A stretch of 64,000 bases of DNA from Enterobacter kobei (GTDB lineage: Bacteria; Pseudomonadota; Gammaproteobacteria; Enterobacterales; Enterobacteriaceae), in the NCBI RefSeq assembly GCF_018323985.1, contig NZ_AP024590.1, forward strand, positions 868,001-932,000, given 5' to 3'. A program made the translations under genes and the position numbers. Below the pieces are notes generated by a model. That model ran no database searches, had not been told where the DNA came from, and was given only the letters and a program-made list of their open reading frames with translations. Of the stretch, positions 17,325 to 25,114 are shown piece by piece; within the stretch, counting starts at the first letter, position 1, and each line of letters opens with the position of its first letter.

Positions 17325-18221
17325 ATGGAACAGGATCTCGCACGCATAGAACAATTTCTCGACGCCCTGTGGCTGGAACGCAATGTTGCTGAGAATACAT
17401 TGAGCGCCTATCGTCGCGATCTGCGCATGCTTGTTGAGTGGCTGCACCATCGCAACAGTGATGTGCTCAGCGTGCAGCATGACGATTTACAGGCACTGCT
17501 GGCCGAGCGCGTCACGGGGGGGTACAAGGCCACCAGCTCTGCCCGTTTGCTAAGCGCAATGCGGCGCTTTTTCCAGTATCTGTACCGGGAGAAAGTGCGT
17601 TCTGACGATCCCAGTGCCGTGCTGTCATCGCCAAAACTGCCGCAGCGCCTGCCTAAAGATCTCAGCGAGGCGCAGGTTGACCGCCTGTTGCAGGCTCCCC
17701 TCACCGACCAGCCGCTGGAGTTACGTGACAAAGCCATGCTGGAAGTGTTGTATGCTACCGGCCTGCGCGTGTCAGAACTGGTCGGTTTGACCATGAGCGA
17801 CATCAGTTTACGTCAGGGCGTGGTGCGTGTGATCGGTAAAGGTAATAAAGAACGGCTGGTACCGCTGGGCGAAGAAGCGGTCTACTGGCTGGAGAACTAC
17901 CTTGAGCACGGGCGGCCCTGGCTTTTAAACGGTGCATCGGTTGATGTGGTGTTTCCCAGTAACCGCGCCCAACAAATGACCCGCCAGACCTTCTGGCATC
18001 GCATAAAACATTATGCCATTCAGGCGGGTATAGACAGCGAAAAGCTTTCGCCGCACGTGTTGCGACATGCCTTCGCCACGCATCTGTTAAACCATGGCGC
18101 TGATTTGCGCGTCGTGCAGATGCTGCTCGGGCACAGCGATCTCTCCACTACGCAGATTTATACGCATGTGGCAACGGAACGCTTGCGGCAACTCCATCAA
18201 CAGCACCACCCACGCGCGTGA
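17325..18221 (+). CDS. xerD: Site-specific tyrosine recombinase XerD
   Basis: 298 residues, same as E. coli. With XerC it resolves chromosome dimers at dif under FtsK control. N-terminal SAM-like domain at about 1-105; catalytic domain with the Arg of ATGLRVSEL, the HxxR of SPHVLRHAFATH, the His of LGHSDLSTTQ and the Tyr of IYTHV. First gene of xerD-dsbC-recJ-prfB-lysS. A housekeeping recombinase, not an island integrase. Confidence 0.98.
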   Translation: MEQDLARIEQFLDALWLERNVAENTLSAYRRDLRMLVEWLHHRNSDVLSVQHDDLQALLAERVTGGYKATSSARLLSAMRRFFQYLYREKVRSDDPSAVLSSPKLPQRLPKDLSEAQVDRLLQAPLTDQPLELRDKAMLEVLYATGLRVSELVGLTMSDISLRQGVVRVIGKGNKERLVPLGEEAVYWLENYLEHGRPWLLNGASVDVVFPSNRAQQMTRQTFWHRIKHYAIQAGIDSEKLSPHVLRHAFATHLLNHGADLRVVQMLLGHSDLSTTQIYTHVATERLRQLHQQHHPRA

Positions 18222-18244
18222 TGCTGACTTATTAAGGATGTGAA

Positions 18245-18955
18245 ATGAAAAAGAGTTTGATGATGTTCACCCTGCTGGCGGCGTTCAGTTCCGCGGTTCA
18301 GGCCGACGATGCGGCCATTAAGCAGACGCTGGCGAAGCTGGGCGTGCAGAGCACAGAAATCCAGCCATCGCCGATTAGCGGTATGAAAACCGTGCTGACC
18401 AACAGCGGCGTGTTGTACGTCACCGAAGACGGCAAACATATGATCCAGGGGCCGCTGTATGACGTGAGCGGCGCGCAGCCGATCAACACCACCAACAGCA
18501 TGCTGATGACGCATCTCAACGCGCTGGAAAAAGAGATGATCGTGTATAAAGCGGCGAATGAAAAACACGTCATCACCGTGTTTACCGACATCACCTGTGG
18601 TTACTGCCATAAGCTGCATGAGCAGATGGCGGATTACAACGCGCTGGGCATCACCGTGCGCTATCTGGCCTTCCCGCGTCAGGGGATGCAGAGCGAAGCG
18701 GCGGACAACATGAAGGCCATCTGGTGCGCGAAAGATCGCAACAAAGCCTTTGACGATGCGATGGCGGGCAAAGGCGTGAAAGCGGCCAGCTGTGACATCG
18801 ACATTGCCGACCAGTATGCGCTGGGCGTGCAGTTCGGCGTCAGCGGCACGCCGGCGATTGTGCTGAGCAATGGCTATGTTGTGCCGGGCTATCAGGGCCC
18901 GCAGGAGATGAAAACCTTCCTGGACGAACATAAAAAACAGACCGGCGGTAAATAA
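18245..18955 (+). CDS. dsbC: Thiol:disulfide interchange protein DsbC
   Basis: 236 residues. Signal peptide of 20 residues (cleavage after SSAVQA). Dimeric periplasmic disulfide isomerase kept reduced by DsbD. Active site CGYC at C118-C121 of the precursor; a second pair (WCAKDR and AASCDID) forms the structural disulfide. 24 bp after xerD and 5 bp before recJ. Confidence 0.97.
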   Translation: MKKSLMMFTLLAAFSSAVQADDAAIKQTLAKLGVQSTEIQPSPISGMKTVLTNSGVLYVTEDGKHMIQGPLYDVSGAQPINTTNSMLMTHLNALEKEMIVYKAANEKHVITVFTDITCGYCHKLHEQMADYNALGITVRYLAFPRQGMQSEAADNMKAIWCAKDRNKAFDDAMAGKGVKAASCDIDIADQYALGVQFGVSGTPAIVLSNGYVVPGYQGPQEMKTFLDEHKKQTGGK

Positions 18956-18960
18956 TTTTC

Positions 18961-20694
18961 GTGAAACTTCAGAGACAACTTCGCCGTCGCGAGCCGGATC
19001 CGGCGGCAAATCTGCCGGATAACCTGCCGCCCCTGTTACGCCGCTTATATGCCAGCCGCGGCGTGGTATCGCCTGCGGAACTGGAGCGCGGTGTGAAAGG
19101 CATGTTGCCCTGGCAGCAGCTAAGCGGTGTGGAGACGGCGGCGGAGCATCTGTATCAGGCGTTCAAGCAGGGGCTGCGCATCATGGTGGTCGGTGATTTT
19201 GATGCCGACGGCGCCACCAGCACCGCGCTGAGCGTACTGGCAATGCGCGCGATGGGCTGTCCGAATGTCGCCTATCTGGTGCCGAACCGCTTTGACGATG
19301 GCTACGGCTTAAGCCCGGAAGTGGTTGATCAGGCCCATGCCCGTGGCGCGCAGCTGATCCTCACCGTGGATAACGGCATTTCGTCTCATGCAGGCGTGGA
19401 TCGCGCCCATGAACTGGGCATTCCGGTGCTGGTGACCGATCACCACCTGCCTGGCGACACGCTGCCAGATGCAGAAGCCATCGTTAACCCGAACCTGCGC
19501 GACTGCGCATTTCCGTCGAAATCGCTGGCGGGTGTCGGGGTGGCTTTTTACCTGATGCTGGCGCTGCGCACCCATCTGCGCGATCAGGGCTGGTTTGAAG
19601 CGCAGGGACTGGCGATCCCTAATCTGGCTGAACTGCTGGATCTGGTGGCGCTGGGCACCGTGGCTGACGTGGTGCCCCTCGACACAAACAACCGTATTCT
19701 CACCTGGCAGGGGTTGAGCCGTATCCGGGCGGGCAAGTGCCGTCCTGGCATCAAAGCCCTGCTGGAAGTTGCCAATCGTGACGCGCAAAAACTTGCAGCC
19801 AGCGATCTGGGCTTTGCTCTCGGTCCGCGCCTGAACGCCGCCGGACGACTGGATGACATGTCGGTCGGCGTGGCGTTGCTGCTGTGCGATAACGTTGGCG
19901 AAGCCCGCGTGCTGGCCAGCGAGCTGGATGCGCTAAACCAGACGCGCAAAGAGATCGAGCAGGGGATGCAGGCCGAAGCGCTGGCGCTGTGCGAAAAGCT
20001 GGAGCGCAGCAGCGAAGCGCTGCCGGGCGGGCTGGCGATGTATCATCCCGAATGGCATCAGGGCGTGGTCGGCATTCTTGCCTCCCGCCTGAAGGAGCGC
20101 TTTAACCGGCCGGTGATCGCCTTTGCCCCCGCAGGCGAAGGCCTGCTGAAAGGCTCGGGCCGTTCTATTCAGGGGCTGCACATGCGCGATGCGCTGGAGC
20201 GCCTGGATACGCTCTATCCTGGCATGATGATTAAATTCGGCGGCCATGCGATGGCTGCCGGGCTGTCGCTGGAAGTGGCGCGTTTCGACGAGTTCCAGCA
20301 GCGCTTTGGCGCGCTGGTGACCGAATGGCTGGATCCGGCGCTGTTGCAGGGGGAGATCGTGTCCGATGGCCCGCTGGAGGCGCAGGAGATGACCCTCGGC
20401 GTTGCCGAAATGCTGCGTGATGCCGGGCCGTGGGGACAGATGTTCCCGGAACCGCTGTTTGACGGCCATTTTCGCCTGTTGCAGCAGCGTATTGTTGGCG
20501 AACGTCATCTGAAAGTGATGGTCGAGCCGATCGGCGGCGGTCCGCTGCTCGATGGCATCGCCTTTAATGTCGATACCAGCCTCTGGCCGGACAACGGCGT
20601 GCGCGAGGTGAACCTCGCCTACAAACTGGATGTAAACGAGTTCCGTGGCAATCGCAGCGTTCAACTGATCATCGACGACATCTGGCCAATTTAG
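18961..20694 (+). CDS. recJ: Single-stranded-DNA-specific exonuclease RecJ
   Basis: 577 residues (E. coli: 577). 5'-3' ssDNA exonuclease used in RecF-pathway recombination and mismatch repair. DHH-family motifs: VVGDFDADGATS near 75 and VTDHHLPGD near 158, with DHHA1 and OB domains after about 350. GTG start at 18961, five bases after the dsbC stop. Confidence 0.97.
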   Translation: MKLQRQLRRREPDPAANLPDNLPPLLRRLYASRGVVSPAELERGVKGMLPWQQLSGVETAAEHLYQAFKQGLRIMVVGDFDADGATSTALSVLAMRAMGCPNVAYLVPNRFDDGYGLSPEVVDQAHARGAQLILTVDNGISSHAGVDRAHELGIPVLVTDHHLPGDTLPDAEAIVNPNLRDCAFPSKSLAGVGVAFYLMLALRTHLRDQGWFEAQGLAIPNLAELLDLVALGTVADVVPLDTNNRILTWQGLSRIRAGKCRPGIKALLEVANRDAQKLAASDLGFALGPRLNAAGRLDDMSVGVALLLCDNVGEARVLASELDALNQTRKEIEQGMQAEALALCEKLERSSEALPGGLAMYHPEWHQGVVGILASRLKERFNRPVIAFAPAGEGLLKGSGRSIQGLHMRDALERLDTLYPGMMIKFGGHAMAAGLSLEVARFDEFQQRFGALVTEWLDPALLQGEIVSDGPLEAQEMTLGVAEMLRDAGPWGQMFPEPLFDGHFRLLQQRIVGERHLKVMVEPIGGGPLLDGIAFNVDTSLWPDNGVREVNLAYKLDVNEFRGNRSVQLIIDDIWPI

Positions 20695-20785
20695 CGCCAG
20701 TATTCGCTATAAAACAGGGCGTAATTCCGGTAGAATTCCGCCCTTATAACCGCATTTTGACAAGTCCAATAAAAGAAAACAGACC

Positions 20786-21884
20786 ATGTTTGAAATCAAT
20801 CCGGTAAAAAACCGCATTCAGGACCTCACAGAGCGCTCGGACGTTCTTAGGGGGTATCTTTGACTACGATGCCAAGAAAGAGCGTCTGGAAGAAGTAAAC
20901 GCCGAGCTGGAACAGTCGGACGTATGGAACGAACCTGAACGCGCTCAGGCGCTGGGTAAAGAGCGTTCCTCCCTCGAAGCCATCGTTGAAACGCTGGATC
21001 AAATGAGCCAGGGTCTGGAAGACGTTGCCGGCCTGCTTGAGCTGGCCGTAGAAGCTGACGACGAAGAAACCTTCAACGAAGCCGTGGCTGAACTGGACGG
21101 TCTGGAAGAGAAGCTGGTACAGCTTGAATTCCGCCGTATGTTCTCCGGTGAATATGACAGCGCCGACTGCTACCTGGATATCCAGGCGGGCTCCGGTGGC
21201 ACCGAAGCGCAGGACTGGGCAAGCATGCTGACCCGTATGTACCTGCGCTGGGCGGAAGCACGCGGCTTCAAAACTGAAATTATCGAAGAGTCGGAAGGTG
21301 AAGTGGCGGGTATCAAATCCGTGACCATCAAGATTTCCGGCGATTATGCCTACGGCTGGCTGCGTACCGAAACCGGCGTTCACCGCCTGGTGCGTAAGAG
21401 CCCGTTTGACTCCGGCGGCCGCCGTCACACCTCGTTCAGCTCCGCGTTTGTCTACCCGGAAGTGGATGACGATATTGATATCGAAATCAACCCGGCAGAC
21501 CTGCGTATCGACGTTTACCGCGCCTCCGGTGCGGGTGGTCAGCACGTTAACCGTACTGAATCGGCGGTGCGTATCACGCACATTCCGACCAACACCGTCA
21601 CGCAGTGCCAGAACGACCGCTCTCAGCATAAGAACAAAGACCAGGCCATGAAGCAGATGAAAGCGAAGCTTTATGAACTGGAAATGCAGAAGAAAAACGC
21701 TGAGAAGCAGGCGATGGAAGACAACAAGTCCGACATCGGCTGGGGCAGCCAGATCCGTTCTTATGTGCTGGACGACTCCCGCATCAAAGACCTGCGTACC
21801 GGTGTAGAAACCCGTAATACGCAGGCGGTGCTGGATGGCAGTCTGGACCAATTTATTGAAGCAAGTTTGAAAGCAGGGCTATGA
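20786..21884 (+). CDS. prfB: Peptide chain release factor 2 (programmed +1 frameshift)
   Basis: 365 residues after frameshifting, as in E. coli. Reads UAA and UGA stops. The ATG at 20786 opens a 25-codon frame that ends at an in-frame TGA (20861-20863); ribosomes slip +1 at CTT (20858-20860), helped by the upstream AGGGGG, and continue from GAC at 20862. The GGQ hydrolysis motif is in SGAGGQHVNR. Position 246 is Ala (YRASGAGGQ), the common form, unlike the Thr of E. coli K-12. Because of the shift, simple gene callers annotate only the 3' part. Confidence 0.97.
20850..20863 (+). promoter_or_regulatory. RF2 autoregulatory frameshift site
   Basis: AGGGGG TAT CTT TGA: an internal Shine-Dalgarno-like sequence three bases before the slippery CTT, followed by the RF2 stop codon TGA. 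Low RF2 slows termination and favours the +1 shift, so RF2 tunes its own synthesis. Confidence 0.96.
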
Positions 21885-21893
21885 GGAACCAAC

Positions 21894-23411
21894 ATGTCTG
21901 AACAACAAGCACAGGGCGCTGAAACCGTAGTTGATCTGAACAATGAACTGAAAGCTCGCCGCGAAAAGCTGGCACAACTGCGTGAGCAGGGTGTTGCGTT
22001 CCCGAACGATTTCCGTCGCGATCATACCTCTGACCAGCTGCACGCCGACTACGACGCCAAAGAGAATGACGAGCTGGAAGCGCTCGGCATCGAAGTTGCC
22101 GTTGCTGGCCGTATGATGACCCGCCGTATCATGGGTAAAGCCTCGTTCGTGACGCTGCAGGACGTGGGCGGTCGTATTCAGCTGTACGTCTCCCGTGACG
22201 ATCTGGCGGAAGGCATCTACAACGAGCAGTTCAAAAAGTGGGATCTCGGTGACATCCTCGGCGCGCGCGGCAAGCTGTTCAAGACAAAAACCGGCGAGCT
22301 GTCCATCCACTGCACCGAGCTGCGTCTGCTGACGAAAGCGCTGCGCCCGCTGCCGGACAAATTCCATGGCCTGCAGGATCAGGAAGCGCGCTATCGTCAG
22401 CGCTACCTGGATCTCATCGCTAACGAAGAATCCCGTAACACCTTCAAGATCCGCTCGCAGATCATGGCCGGTATCCGCCAGTTCATGGTGAGCCGCGACT
22501 TTATGGAAGTGGAAACCCCGATGATGCAGGTCATCCCGGGCGGTGCTTCTGCACGTCCGTTTGTGACACATCACAACGCGCTGGATCTGGACATGTACCT
22601 GCGTATCGCGCCGGAACTGTACCTCAAGCGTCTGGTGGTTGGCGGCTTCGATCGCGTGTTCGAGATCAACCGTAACTTCCGTAACGAAGGCATCTCCGTT
22701 CGCCATAACCCTGAGTTCACCATGATGGAACTCTATATGGCCTACGCGGATTACAAAGATCTGATCGAGCTGACCGAGTCCCTGTTCCGCACCCTGGCGC
22801 AGGATATTCTCGGCAGCACCATAGTGCCTTACGGCGATCAGACCTTCGATTTCGGCAAGCCGTTCGAAAAACTGACTATGCGCGAAGCGATCAAGAAATA
22901 CCGTCCGGAAACGGATCTGGCCGATCTGGATAACTTTGACAGCGCGAAAGCCATTGCGGAAAGCCTGGGCATCAAAGTTGAGAAGAGCTGGGGCCTGGGC
23001 CGCATCGTGACGGAGATCTTCGAAGAGACCGCCGAAGCGCATCTGATCCAGCCGACCTTCATCACCGAATATCCGGCAGAAGTGTCTCCGCTGGCGCGTC
23101 GTAACGATGAAAACCCGGAGATCACCGATCGCTTTGAATTCTTCATCGGTGGTCGTGAAATCGGTAACGGCTTTAGCGAGCTGAACGATGCGCAGGATCA
23201 GGCGAAACGCTTCCAGGATCAGGTTGACGCGAAAGCGGCGGGCGACGACGAAGCGATGTTCTTCGACGAAGACTACGTTACCGCGCTGGAGCACGGCCTG
23301 CCGCCGACCGCTGGCCTCGGCATTGGTATCGACCGTATGGTGATGCTGTTCACCAACAGCCACACCATCCGCGACGTGATCCTCTTCCCGGCTATGCGCC
23401 CGGTTAAATAA
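21894..23411 (+). CDS. lysS: Lysyl-tRNA synthetase, class II
   Basis: 505 residues. OB-fold anticodon-binding domain at about 60-150 and class II catalytic core at about 180-505. Motif 2 lies around FEINRNFRNEGIS (about 258-270) and motif 3 around GLGIGIDRMVMLF (near 475). Ten bp after prfB; the operon ends with a strong terminator. Confidence 0.98.
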   Translation: MSEQQAQGAETVVDLNNELKARREKLAQLREQGVAFPNDFRRDHTSDQLHADYDAKENDELEALGIEVAVAGRMMTRRIMGKASFVTLQDVGGRIQLYVSRDDLAEGIYNEQFKKWDLGDILGARGKLFKTKTGELSIHCTELRLLTKALRPLPDKFHGLQDQEARYRQRYLDLIANEESRNTFKIRSQIMAGIRQFMVSRDFMEVETPMMQVIPGGASARPFVTHHNALDLDMYLRIAPELYLKRLVVGGFDRVFEINRNFRNEGISVRHNPEFTMMELYMAYADYKDLIELTESLFRTLAQDILGSTIVPYGDQTFDFGKPFEKLTMREAIKKYRPETDLADLDNFDSAKAIAESLGIKVEKSWGLGRIVTEIFEETAEAHLIQPTFITEYPAEVSPLARRNDENPEITDRFEFFIGGREIGNGFSELNDAQDQAKRFQDQVDAKAAGDDEAMFFDEDYVTALEHGLPPTAGLGIGIDRMVMLFTNSHTIRDVILFPAMRPVK

Positions 23412-23429
23412 TCACGCGTAATACGAATA

Positions 23430-23459
23430 AGCCCTGGCAGCAATGCCGGGGCTTTTTTT
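23430..23459 (+). terminator. Terminator after lysS
   Basis: AAGCCCTGGCA, GCAA loop and TGCCGGGGCTTTTTTT: a GC-rich stem with a seven-base T-run 18 bp after the lysS stop. It abuts the stop codon of convergent idi and may work in both directions. Confidence 0.9.
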
Positions 23460-24003
23460 ATGCGGCAGCGAAAACACGTAGCCGTTCACGCACCTCAGGC
23501 CGGGCGACCTGCTGCACCATCCACGGGCTAAACGCCCAGGGCGTGGCATCCACGGCGCAGAACAGCGCTTCCAGCGTCACCCACTGATAATCCATCACTT
23601 CATCGGCGTTGACCGCCAGCGGCGTGGTGATGCGCGCGGCGAACACCGGACAAACTTCGTTTTCGACAATGCCCGAGGGATCGGTCTCGCAGTAGCGGAA
23701 TTCCGGATAGACCGGCGCAATGGCGGCGATGGTCGCGCCAACTTCAAACTGGCAGCGGCGGATCACCGCGGCGGTAAAATCTTCCCCGCTCTGCGGATGC
23801 CCGCACACGGAGTTCGTCCACACGCCCGGCCAGGCTTTTTTATGCAGAGAACGACGGGTTAGCAGGCACTCACCGTGCTCATTGAACAGCCAGCTGGAGA
23901 AAGCCAGGTGCAGGGGCGTGTCGGCATGATGCGCGGCATATTTTTCCTGGGTTCCGGACGCCATTCCCTGTTCATCCAGTAAAATCACATGTTCCTGCAA
24001 CAT
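23458..24003 (-). CDS. idi: Isopentenyl-diphosphate delta-isomerase, type I
   Basis: 181 residues (E. coli: 182). Nudix-fold enzyme interconverting IPP and DMAPP for ubiquinone, undecaprenyl and other isoprenoids. Catalytic Cys is in TNSVCGHP (about 64-71) and the Glu in IVENEVCPVF (about 111-120). Conserved position next to lysS. Confidence 0.95.
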   Translation of the reverse strand: MLQEHVILLDEQGMASGTQEKYAAHHADTPLHLAFSSWLFNEHGECLLTRRSLHKKAWPGVWTNSVCGHPQSGEDFTAAVIRRCQFEVGATIAAIAPVYPEFRYCETDPSGIVENEVCPVFAARITTPLAVNADEVMDYQWVTLEALFCAVDATPWAFSPWMVQQVARPEVRERLRVFAAA

Positions 24004-24204
24004 AAGCTTAACTCACTCTCATCCAGCCCGAATAACGGCTCTATTATACGTGAGCTTCGGGAAAACGCTTTGCTCTGGCGCGCGTAATCTGGCTCGACCA
24101 GCGTCATTCACCAGCCGGATACGGTAATCATCGCTAACGCATTTTGCATCGCGCCTGTGGCTGCTATGATATGCAGTCATGCTCATTTGTTCCGGGGAAG
24201 TGTT

Positions 24205-24933
24205 TTGATTGCAGGACGCCTGATGAAAAATCCGTGTCGACTTCTTATCTGCCTGGCGTTCAGCCTGTTGCTGGCGGCATGCTCATCGAAAAATGCCGCC
24301 GATGGCGAGACTTACACCGTTAAACGCGGTGACACCTTATCTAAAATTTCGCGCATGACCGGCACCAGCGTCAAAGAGCTGGCGCGCCTGAACGGGATTT
24401 CCCCGCCTTACACCATTGAAATCGGCCAGCGTCTGCGGGTTAACAGCGGCGGCAAATCCAGCGGCTCCTCAGGGAAGGGCGGCAAAACCGCATCCGCCAG
24501 ACCATCAGCCTCGGTGCCGTTAGCCTCGTGGCCGCCGGTGGGGCAACGCTGCTGGCGCTGGCCGACGAACGGCAAAATTATCCTCCCGTACTCCTCCGCC
24601 GATGGCGGTAACAAAGGGCTGGATATTGCTGGTACGCGCGGACAGCCGGTATACGCCGCCGGTGCCGGTAAAGTGGTGTATGTGGGTAATCAACTGCGCG
24701 GTTACGGCAATCTGATTATGATCAAGCACAGCGAGGATTACATTACGGCCTATGCCCACAATGATTCGCTGCTGGTGAATAACGGCCAGAGTGTGAAAAT
24801 TGGCCAGAAGATTGCCACCATGGGCAGCACCGACGCCGACTCGGTGCGACTGCACTTCCAGCTGCGTTATCGCGCCACCGCTATCGATCCGGCGCGTTAT
24901 CTGCCGCCACAGGGCAGTCCGCCTAAATGTTGA
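24205..24933 (+). CDS. ygeR: LysM/M23 lipoprotein, amidase activator YgeR (ActS)
   Basis: About 242 residues. Lipoprotein signal with lipobox LLAAC, one LysM domain (TYTVKRGDTLSKISRM... to GQRLRV) and a C-terminal M23/LytM domain (GGNKGLDIAGTRGQPVYAAG...SVRLHFQLRY). In E. coli YgeR/ActS activates periplasmic amidases; zinc ligands of true M23 peptidases are incomplete, fitting an activator rather than an enzyme. A TTG start at 24205 preceded by GGGGAA matches the E. coli N-terminus (..AGRL); the ATG at 24223, after AGGA, is an alternative. Confidence 0.9.
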   Translation: MIAGRLMKNPCRLLICLAFSLLLAACSSKNAADGETYTVKRGDTLSKISRMTGTSVKELARLNGISPPYTIEIGQRLRVNSGGKSSGSSGKGGKTASARPSASVPLASWPPVGQRCWRWPTNGKIILPYSSADGGNKGLDIAGTRGQPVYAAGAGKVVYVGNQLRGYGNLIMIKHSEDYITAYAHNDSLLVNNGQSVKIGQKIATMGSTDADSVRLHFQLRYRATAIDPARYLPPQGSPPKC

Positions 24934-24979
24934 TCAACGGCTAAGCGATTAATATATCGCCGGTTAGCCGCCACGCGGC

Positions 24980-25007
24980 TTGCCAGACGGTGCGTAAGGT
25001 TTATAAT
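24980..25007 (+). promoter_or_regulatory. glyU promoter
   Basis: TTGCCA (24980-24985), a 16-bp spacer and TATAAT (25002-25007), followed by a GC-rich stretch (GCCCTACGC) like the discriminators of stable-RNA promoters. The tRNA begins 17 bp after the -10 box. Confidence 0.8.
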
Positions 25008-25024
25008 GCCCTACGCACCTCAAA

Positions 25025-25098
25025 GCGGGCGTAGTTCAATGGTAGAACGAGAGCTTCCCAAGCTCTATACGAGGGTTCGATTCCCTTCGCCCGCTCCA
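25025..25098 (+). tRNA. glyU: tRNA-Gly (anticodon CCC)
   Basis: 74 nt with encoded CCA. Acceptor GCGGGCG pairs with CGCCCGC, D-arm GTTC/GAAC, anticodon arm AGAGC-TTCCCAA-GCTCT with anticodon CCC, T-arm GAGGG-TTCGATT-CCCTT. It matches E. coli glyU in sequence and position. The stop codon of the convergent GH2 gene lies only 16 bp beyond the CCA end, with no hairpin between. Confidence 0.98.
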
Positions 25099-25114
25099 GT
25101 ATTTATTCCCCTGA

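Noticed and set aside
17325..18221. Tyrosine recombinase as a possible island integrase
   Set aside because: It is XerD by length, motifs and operon context.
21879..23363. 494-codon minus-strand frame opposite lysS
   Set aside because: Antisense shadow of lysS; no ribosome site or family features.
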